From positions 1 through 10,829 of the forward strand of contig DIFQ01000112.1 in the NCBI GenBank assembly GCA_002419215.1: 10,829 bases of DNA, in the 5' to 3' direction. A program made the translations under genes and the position numbers. The stretch comes from Syntrophaceae bacterium UBA5744 (GTDB lineage: Bacteria > Desulfobacterota > Syntrophia > Syntrophales > UBA2192). The notes below the pieces were generated by a model. The model was given only the letters and a program-made list of their open reading frames with translations, searched no databases and had not been told where the DNA came from. Of this stretch, positions 6,394-10,829 are shown one piece after another (position 1 is the first letter of the stretch; every line of letters starts with the position of its first letter).

Positions 6394-7476
6394 ATGGACG
6401 TATACGAAAACTTGAGGGAGATCCTCGACGCGCACCCCACGGGAGCGCCTGAATCGACGGTCTTTGACAAGATCCTGAGAATCCTTTTCACCCCCGGGGA
6501 GGCCGCAGTCCTGATCCACATGAATTTTTCACCCAGGCCCGTCGAGGCGATCGCCGCCGCTGCGGGGGTGCCCGTGGAGAAGGCCGACCGGATGCTGGGA
6601 GCCCTGGCCGATAGAACGCTTGTCTTCAGCCGTGAAAAGGGCGGGAAGCATTTCTACGGGCTCCTGCCCACGATTCCGGGCCTCTTCGAATATCCTTTCA
6701 TGCGGGGCAAAATAACACCACAACTCGAAGAGCTGGGGAAACTCTGGGCTGACTATCATAGCGATGGCCTCGGCGCGTCCTTCGCAGGAAATCCGACACC
6801 TCTGGTCCGGGTCGTTCCCGTTGAGAAGTCAGTGGATGCGTCTGTCCGGGTACATCCTTACGAGGAAGTCAAGAATCTCATCGACAGCGTGGACTTCATC
6901 GGCCTAGGCCCCTGCGCCTGTCGGGTCAGTCTCCACAACTGCGACAAACCAACGGATATGTGCTTCTTCTTCGACGCCCCGGCCCGTTTCCTCGTCGAGA
7001 AGAAGTGCGCCCGTCCGATTACCCGCGAGGAGGCACTCGCCGTTCTGAAACGCGCGGAAGAAGAAGGCCTGGTTCATACCAGCTCCAACACCACTGACCG
7101 GCCGAGTTTCATCTGCAACTGCTGCAAATGCTGTTGTATCATTCTAAAGGGCCGGACGAAGCTCGATATCAACAGTGCTTTTGCGACAAGCGGTTTTCTG
7201 GCTGAGGTAAGGGCAGAGGAATGTACCGGTTGCGCCATCTGCGCTGACGAGCGGTGCCCCATGGGCGCCATCGAGATGAAGGAGGATCTGGCCTTCGTCA
7301 CGGCCGATCAATGTATCGGCTGCGGCCTCTGCGTTACGGCATGCCCCGTCGAGGCCATTGCCCTCGTCAGACGGAGCGACGCGCCGGAAATCCCGGCCAC
7401 GGGCCAGGAAATGCTCGGGAAGGTCCTGACGGAAAAGGGCAAGCTCGAGAAATTCGCGAAACTCATGAAGTCCTGA
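6394..7476 (+). CDS. Winged-helix / Cys-rich / 2x[4Fe-4S] ferredoxin protein of unknown role
   Basis: This 360-residue soluble protein has three parts. Residues about 20-95 look like a winged helix (VEAIAAAAGVPVEKADRMLG, then LADRTLVFSREKGGKHFYGL). Residues 170-250 hold a dense Cys region, GPCACR (172-177), C183, C190, C205 and ICNCCKCCCII (240-250), 11 Cys in all, unlike a plain ferredoxin. Residues 277-317 form a ferredoxin pair: CTGCAICADERCP, with four instead of three residues before the last Cys, and CIGCGLCVTACPV. I know similar proteins in anaerobes only as uncharacterised 4Fe-4S proteins. Its place between hypB and a putative nickel transporter suggests a part in metal supply, cofactor assembly or redox sensing, but this is inference. 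The GAGGAGG Shine-Dalgarno 5-6 bases before ATG 6394 fixes the start. Only 10 bases separate its stop from the next gene. Confidence 0.85.
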   Translation: MDVYENLREILDAHPTGAPESTVFDKILRILFTPGEAAVLIHMNFSPRPVEAIAAAAGVPVEKADRMLGALADRTLVFSREKGGKHFYGLLPTIPGLFEYPFMRGKITPQLEELGKLWADYHSDGLGASFAGNPTPLVRVVPVEKSVDASVRVHPYEEVKNLIDSVDFIGLGPCACRVSLHNCDKPTDMCFFFDAPARFLVEKKCARPITREEALAVLKRAEEEGLVHTSSNTTDRPSFICNCCKCCCIILKGRTKLDINSAFATSGFLAEVRAEECTGCAICADERCPMGAIEMKEDLAFVTADQCIGCGLCVTACPVEAIALVRRSDAPEIPATGQEMLGKVLTEKGKLEKFAKLMKS

Positions 7477-7486
7477 GGGATCCATC

Positions 7487-8197
7487 ATGCTGTCGCCGGA
7501 GATGGCCGCACTGACCTTGACCGCTGCCTCCCTGGGGTTTCTCCACACCCTCCTGGGGCCGGATCACTATCTGCCCTTTGTCGTCATGGCACGGGCGAGG
7601 CGGTGGTCCCGGGTGAGGACGGCATGGATCACGCTGATCTGCGGGCTCGGACACATCGGCAGCTCCGTTATGCTGGGGCTCGCCGGGATCGCCCTCGGCA
7701 TCTCCGTGACGAGGCTCGAGGGGATCGAGGCCCTCCGGGGCGACCTCGCGGCCTGGGCCCTCATTGCCTTCGGGCTCGTTTACTTCGCCTGGGGCCTCAA
7801 GAAGGCCTGGAGGAATCGCCCGCACGAGCATGGTCATGTCCACGAAGACGGCATCGGACACACCCACCGGCACATCCACGGGGCGGATCACGCCCACGTC
7901 CACGGCGATAACAGGCGGATCACGCCCTGGGTTCTCTTCACCATCTTTGTTCTCGGTCCTTGCGAGCCGCTGATCCCCGTTCTCATGGTTCCGGCGGCAA
8001 AGGAAAGCCTTTCGGGCCTTTTGTGGGTGACGGGCGTCTTCGGCGGGGTCACCATCCTGACCATGATGGGGATCGTCCTCATTTCGCTGGGGGGGATAAC
8101 CCTGATCCCCCTCAAAGGGCTCGAGAGATACGCGCACGCCCTGGCGGGGGGAACGATCTGCCTGTGCGGGATCGCCGTTCAGTCCCTCGGGGTCTGA
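7487..8197 (+). CDS. Putative nickel/cobalt transporter, UreH/NicO-like membrane protein with His-rich loop
   Basis: The 236-residue protein has about six hydrophobic segments: roughly 8-34, 46-73, 88-106, 147-170, 175-204 and 215-234. The first contains GFLHTLLGPDHYLPF (18-31), an H-x5-DH motif like the metal-binding signature of NiCoT and UreH/HupE-type transporters. GLGHIGSS (53-60) adds another His, and GPCEPLIP (157-164) is a conserved-looking helix break. Between the third and fourth segments a hydrophilic loop (113-141) holds about 11 His, a likely site for Ni or Co binding. Its position after hypA-hypB supports nickel uptake for hydrogenase maturation. Databases may call such proteins sulfite exporter TauE/SafE-like or UreH-like, so the substrate is inferred. 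GAGGGA lies about 8 bases before the ATG. It is the last intact gene of the operon. Confidence 0.82.
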   Translation: MLSPEMAALTLTAASLGFLHTLLGPDHYLPFVVMARARRWSRVRTAWITLICGLGHIGSSVMLGLAGIALGISVTRLEGIEALRGDLAAWALIAFGLVYFAWGLKKAWRNRPHEHGHVHEDGIGHTHRHIHGADHAHVHGDNRRITPWVLFTIFVLGPCEPLIPVLMVPAAKESLSGLLWVTGVFGGVTILTMMGIVLISLGGITLIPLKGLERYAHALAGGTICLCGIAVQSLGV

Positions 8198-8266
8198 GGA
8201 GGGGAAGCATCAGTCCGTAAATCTTTAATTCAATCAAAGGGGACCGTAAAGTCAAAAGGAAAAGAC

Positions 8267-8389
8267 ATGTTCGAAATCGGGATTACGAGAATGCCTGGGG
8301 TCAAGCACCCTATCCTTGCAGGCACGAGGGTGCATATTCCCTGTGCCGGGATGGTGGCGGCAGCCTCCCATGCGGGTTCAGACAGATGA
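8267..8389 (+). pseudogene. Nitronate monooxygenase-like N-terminal stump
   Basis: ATG 8267, preceded by AAAAGGA, opens a 40-codon frame: MFEIGITRMPGVKHPILAG, then PCAGMVAAASHAGS and a TGA. The start of nitronate monooxygenase/FabK-like flavoproteins (2-nitropropane dioxygenase family) has the form TRLTEMxGIKHPIIQGGM followed by AELAAAVSNAGGLG. The match stops exactly at the HAG of that motif, where about 300 more residues should follow. The glycine-rich GGM of the family is also changed (AGT). The break lies at the left arm of an inverted repeat (8377-8402), and base composition drops beyond it. The stump is therefore a gene cut by a deletion or insertion. A short functional peptide is unlikely. 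The assignment rests on about 35 residues. Confidence 0.6.
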
Positions 8390-8411
8390 CTGTATGTCTG
8401 AACTGTCTTTT
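8377..8411 (+). terminator. Inverted repeat with short T tract, possible terminator and rearrangement end
   Basis: TTCAGACA (8377-8384) and TGTCTGAA (8395-8402) are perfect arms around a 10-base loop. An alternative pairing, AGACAG (8380-8385) with CTGTCT (8403-8408), is followed directly by TTT. Either could end transcription from the hyp operon, but both stems are AT-rich and the T run is short. It sits at the truncation point of the nitronate monooxygenase stump. Confidence 0.4.
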
Positions 8412-8423
8412 ATGGTTTCCGAT

Positions 8424-9080
8424 TCAATCGGGTATCAGAGAAACCGGCCATAGCACTGCATACAAATAATTGGCAAGTGCCCATGCCTTCCACCTAAATC
8501 CGCCACGTGTCGTCCACCACTTATGCACAGGTAGAGTTTCCTTTGGAAATGTGAGGATGCCCACGTTGAATGGATCTCCAAGAATTTTCCGATATGCGCA
8601 CCATGTTTTCCGGCCATGATTCCAGGACGTGCAGATATTGACGCTTCTGACTGAAGGATCGTTGTTTCGCAGCCACTTCCCCGCGGCCCGGGCCATCGCG
8701 AATGTTCTGTGCATTTTAACCGAATTTGATATTTCGACGATTTTTATCCTTGTTGAATCGATTCCCATTTGTAATCGTACAGACGCAAGAGGTGCGCCGG
8801 GTGAAGTATCACTCTTCGCAATTTCCTTTCCGTCATGTTTTGAATATATTTCATCTGCGAAGCCGGATATGAGAATATATTTATACGTTCCTTTTTGAAA
8901 CTCTTCTTTGACGGATTCAGCGAATCTTTGAGATAACCATCCTTCCACGATCAGAACGTCTGCATCAGGAACCGGTTCATTAACACGCAAGAAGTCGCCC
9001 AGGGCGTTTGTCAAGAAACAAAAAAGAAAATAAAGGCCGGCTGAGATCAATAAGCCGCCTGTTAAATACATCGCAATCAT
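8424..9080 (-). CDS. YdcF/DUF218-family protein with N-terminal membrane anchor
   Basis: This protein has 218 residues from ATG 9080, which has AGGA 8 bases upstream. The frame stays open to a TTG at 9131, but that has no Shine-Dalgarno. Residues 4-27 (MYLTGGLLISAGLYFLFCFL and on) form one membrane segment with most of the protein after it. PDADVLIVEGWL (38-49) is the DUF218 opening strand and Asp motif. YKYILISGF (66-74), RIKIVEISNSVKMHRTFAMA (111-130) and VRSVNICTSWNHGRKTWCAYRK (144-165) match the order of the YdcF/SanA/ElyC domain, where these segments form a Rossmann-like fold. The family is linked to envelope and polysaccharide functions, but its biochemistry is poorly known. The gene is clearly more AT-rich than the hdr and hyp genes and lies on the opposite strand, which suggests separate acquisition. 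No operon partner is obvious. Confidence 0.72.
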   Translation of the reverse strand: MIAMYLTGGLLISAGLYFLFCFLTNALGDFLRVNEPVPDADVLIVEGWLSQRFAESVKEEFQKGTYKYILISGFADEIYSKHDGKEIAKSDTSPGAPLASVRLQMGIDSTRIKIVEISNSVKMHRTFAMARAAGKWLRNNDPSVRSVNICTSWNHGRKTWCAYRKILGDPFNVGILTFPKETLPVHKWWTTRGGFRWKAWALANYLYAVLWPVSLIPD

Positions 9081-9345
9081 GGGTTTTTTCCTGATAGGAA
9101 CGTCCTTTTTCACGAAGGAAGTATAAAACAAGCGGCTCTGAGGGTCAATCGAATCTGACCTCGACTACCATTTCGGCGTATGGATCTTGAGTCCTCAAAG
9201 CGCAGTCTTTCTGTCCGTGATCATCAACCTCCGATGCCGTTTCAGTTGTTTTACTGGAGTGCAGGGGAAGGGTTAGACGGGGGCTTTCAACGGGTACCGA
9301 AAAGGAGGTTTTGCGAGGAGATTTCAACGAGAGGTGAAAAAAGGC
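9081..9345. other. Intergenic stretch without recognisable gene
   Basis: Short open frames exist on both strands (for example 9145-9327 minus, which would need a TTG start), but none has a Shine-Dalgarno sequence or a recognisable motif. It probably carries the promoter of the YdcF-like gene; I could not identify convincing boxes. Confidence 0.4.
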
Positions 9346-10020
9346 TCATTTGCCGCTACCTCTGCCATTCCCTCTGCCGTTCCCTCTGATCGCTTTATGT
9401 TCGGTATGGATCACATCGGCGGTTCTCTGACAGATGATATAGAGCTGCGTCACGAGCTCGATGTATCGCATCCTGCTCCTGAGATTCGTAGCCTTCCGGA
9501 GCGACGGGCACACCCAGACGATGCAAAGGACCGGCCGATTGGAAACATCGAGACGGCAACCGGAAACCGTGAGGAACCCGCACGGACTCTTTTCCTTGTC
9601 TTTCATGTTTTCTTTGATGTAGTCGTAACTCCCGCCAGAAGTCACGAGAAACCGGCACAGGATGGAGTACAACCGCTGCGGGGTTATCCGAACCTCTTTC
9701 TCGCCGGCATGCGAGGGCAGCGGGGCATTGCCGTTGCGCCTCTGCAACCAGTAATCGATAGCACGGTAAAAACTCCCGTGGCCATAACAGCACACGCCGC
9801 CACAATCCCGGCAAACGTCCTTAAACGGTGCGAACGTTTCGGATATGGATTTTTGAAGACCTTGGCGTTTACGGTTTAAATCGTCCAGACTCCTCCGCGA
9901 GTCCGGGGACATCTCGTGCTCATGAGGAAGCAACCCTGAGGTTCTGCTGAACAAGTTCTTGAACCGGGCGTACTCCCATTCCAGCCGTACATCATATATC
10001 ATGTCATGTATGTTCTTCAT
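9346..10020 (-). CDS. Cys-rich YkgJ-like putative Fe-S/zinc-binding protein
   Basis: The protein has 224 residues from ATG 10020, with GAGGA 11 bases upstream; the only start further up is a TTG at 10038. An N-terminal helical region (1-65) is followed by C70-x2-C73-GGVCC (77-78), then C122, and SPCGFLTVSGCRL (145-157), RPVLCIVWVCP (162-172). This CxxC-CC ... PC-FL-GC ... RP-C order resembles the YkgJ/UPF0153 family, proteins thought to chelate zinc or iron, though the N-terminal region is longer than usual. The C-terminus GNGRGNGRGSGK is a low-complexity tail produced by a 12-base tandem repeat in the DNA. No signal peptide or membrane segment is seen. The gene lies 265 bases before the YdcF-like gene on the same strand; co-function is not shown. 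Function unknown; metal binding is a fair inference. Confidence 0.68.
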   Translation of the reverse strand: MKNIHDMIYDVRLEWEYARFKNLFSRTSGLLPHEHEMSPDSRRSLDDLNRKRQGLQKSISETFAPFKDVCRDCGGVCCYGHGSFYRAIDYWLQRRNGNAPLPSHAGEKEVRITPQRLYSILCRFLVTSGGSYDYIKENMKDKEKSPCGFLTVSGCRLDVSNRPVLCIVWVCPSLRKATNLRSRMRYIELVTQLYIICQRTADVIHTEHKAIRGNGRGNGRGSGK

Positions 10021-10065
10021 GGGTGATAAATTCCTCAACCAGGGGCTTTTGGCGGATGCAGCGGA

Positions 10066-10389
10066 TCATTTCACAGACATTCTGTTTAAATCGGCGACAG
10101 AAAGATCCATCGTTTTTTCGTCGATTCGGGGACGGGAGAGCGTCACCATCTCGTGCTGCCCACACTGGCCCCTGGAGAAGCTGTGAGAAGTCAGCTCAAT
10201 CGCCAGACAAATCCGGGATTTTTCACGCATAACTTGTGCCAATTGAGTAACCCCATGTAATCGTCGGTAATTGCACAGGGTGTGTTTCGTGGAGCCGTAT
10301 GATATTGTCAGGACCGTTGACAGCAGATGAGATCTTGGCGAGAAATTCCAAGACAGGCGTTGTAGCAGAGCGAGGGGCAGGTCTTTCAT
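10066..10389 (-). CDS. Doubtful small ORF, hypothetical
   Basis: An ATG at 10389 opens a 107-codon frame with residues such as LLQRLSWNFSPRSH, HGVTQLAQVMREKSRICLAI and RPRIDEKTMDLSVADLNRM. I recognise no domain, and there is no Shine-Dalgarno before the ATG. Another minus frame at 10223-10447 is equally open and overlaps it (LEFLAKISSAVNG, then THPVQLPTITWGY). Two competing frames of like quality suggest decayed coding sequence or plain intergenic DNA. It lies upstream of the YkgJ-like gene on the same strand. I include it only because otherwise some 440 bases would be left undescribed. Confidence 0.2.
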   Translation of the reverse strand: MKDLPLALLQRLSWNFSPRSHLLSTVLTISYGSTKHTLCNYRRLHGVTQLAQVMREKSRICLAIELTSHSFSRGQCGQHEMVTLSRPRIDEKTMDLSVADLNRMSVK

Positions 10390-10465
10390 GATCGGTTTTG
10401 AGGAAGAGTAAGGCGTAAGAAAGGGGGGAATCTGGGCAACCGGTCACAATTGGGCAGCAGATGCA

Positions 10466-10596
10466 GAAAAGGGTTTAACCGCAAGCGGCCAACCCTTTTT
10501 GTTTTCCTGGCGAGTCAGGGCGGAGTCCCTTCGGCAGGCGAACTTGTTTTGAGCTTGTCGAAGGAGGGCAGGCTCACTGCCGACACCCGGATTTTC
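10466..10596 (+). repeat. Dispersed intergenic repeat, copy B
   Basis: Second copy of the element at 4376-4505, same orientation. The left hairpin AAAAGGGTT (10467-10475) / AACCCTTTT (10491-10499) holds an inner stem CCGC (10479-10482) / GCGG (10485-10488) and is followed by T-rich sequence. The 51-base core (10532-10582) is bounded by CGGCAG and CTGCCG and differs from copy A by two C-to-T changes (TCCTGAG versus TTTTGAG). More substitutions lie in the middle GC-rich part. Confidence 0.75.
10467..10505 (+). terminator. Terminator-like hairpin in repeat copy B
   Basis: The outer stem of nine base pairs and inner stem of four, followed by TGTTTT, give a good intrinsic terminator shape. The A-rich left arm would give a T tract on the other strand too, so it could act for minus-strand transcription from the partial gene ending at 10661. 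Confidence 0.5.
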
Positions 10597-10660
10597 AGTC
10601 GATCAATTCGGACAGGCGATTCCCCATCATTACTTTCTGAGTCGCCCGGTAATCCCCTCA

Positions 10661-10829
10661 TCACCGCGTCATCAGCGCGAACACGCCCCAGCCCAGGTAT
10701 TCACGCGTGTAAGCGGCGTAGCGCTCGGGTTCCGAGGTCAGTTTGGCTCGAACATCTTTCGCTAGCTCGTCGTCGGGATTGGCGTCAAGCCATTGGCGCA
10801 TGGTGAGCCATTTGGCTGCCTCGTATCTA
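10661..10829 (-). CDS. C-terminal end of an unidentified protein (5' partial)
   Basis: Reading the minus strand from base 10829, one frame stays open for 55 residues to TGA at 10661: RYEAAKWLTMRQWLDANPDD, then ELAKDVRAKLTSEPERYAAY and TREYLGWGVFALMTR. The amino-acid pattern is natural: balanced charge, amphipathic helices, and codon bias toward G/C at third positions, unlike the other frames, which are interrupted. The protein begins outside the window, so its length and domains are unknown, and I do not recognise the tail. Its composition is nearer to the hdr/hyp genes than to the AT-rich genes at 8424-10020. It would be transcribed toward repeat copy B, whose hairpin may end it. Confidence 0.6.
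   Translation of the reverse strand, partial: RYEAAKWLTMRQWLDANPDDELAKDVRAKLTSEPERYAAYTREYLGWGVFALMTR

Noticed and set aside
8387..8389. TGA in the nitronate monooxygenase stump as a second selenocysteine codon
   Set aside because: The sequence after the TGA does not continue the family's motif (no GGLG and following strand) and soon meets another stop, so truncation is the better explanation.
9334..9879. Plus-strand ORF of about 180 codons opposite the YkgJ-like gene
   Set aside because: The minus strand carries the clustered CxxC-CC and PC-GC motifs and a good start; the plus frame has no recognisable motif and no ribosome binding site.

Overview
The window is GC-rich from about 1 to 8200 and visibly more AT-rich from about 8380 onward. 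Its gene content suggests an anaerobic bacterium, most likely Desulfobacterota (a sulfate reducer or syntroph). The reasons are heterodisulfide-reductase-like (Hdr) electron-transfer genes with fused subunits, a selenocysteine-type HdrA, nickel-hydrogenase maturation genes and many Fe-S proteins. The lineage is an inference from gene types; there is no rRNA marker here.

Region 1 (1-4355, + strand) is one tightly packed Hdr-type operon: the C-terminal ferredoxin end of a first HdrA-like protein, a free-standing MvhD/FlpD-like protein, an HdrC-HdrB fusion with two CCG domains, and a large HdrA fused to a canonical MvhD domain. The last gene is split by an in-frame TGA at 2529-2531, exactly where HdrA proteins carry a cysteine (DCSIC-ILGPKM). 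A strong hairpin with a GGTC loop follows at the spacing expected of a bacterial SECIS. I read it as a single selenoprotein of 810 residues, not two genes. Together the genes look like a cytosolic, probably flavin-based electron-bifurcating or -confurcating complex: MvhD domains take in electrons, HdrA flavin splits or merges them, and HdrCB is the disulfide/thiol or other terminal site. A terminator-like hairpin follows the operon.

Region 2 (4376-8197, + strand) starts with an intergenic stretch holding a dispersed repeat and a promoter with a palindrome. It continues with a MarR regulator, a broken MaoC-type hydratase remnant, HypA and HypB (nickel insertion into NiFe hydrogenase), a Cys-rich winged-helix/ferredoxin protein of unknown role, and a His-rich membrane protein that looks like a Ni/Co transporter. 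This is a nickel/hydrogenase-maturation cassette without its hydrogenase in view.

Region 3 (8198-10829) is a junction zone. A 40-codon stump of a nitronate-monooxygenase-like gene ends at an inverted repeat where base composition changes. Minus-strand genes follow: a YdcF/DUF218-like membrane-anchored protein, a Cys-rich YkgJ-like protein, a doubtful small ORF, a second copy of the dispersed repeat, and the C-terminal end of an unidentified protein running off the window.

The most noteworthy item is the UGA-containing hdrA with its candidate SECIS. Next are the two truncated enzyme genes that bracket the nickel cassette and the uncharacterised Cys-rich protein in the hyp operon.
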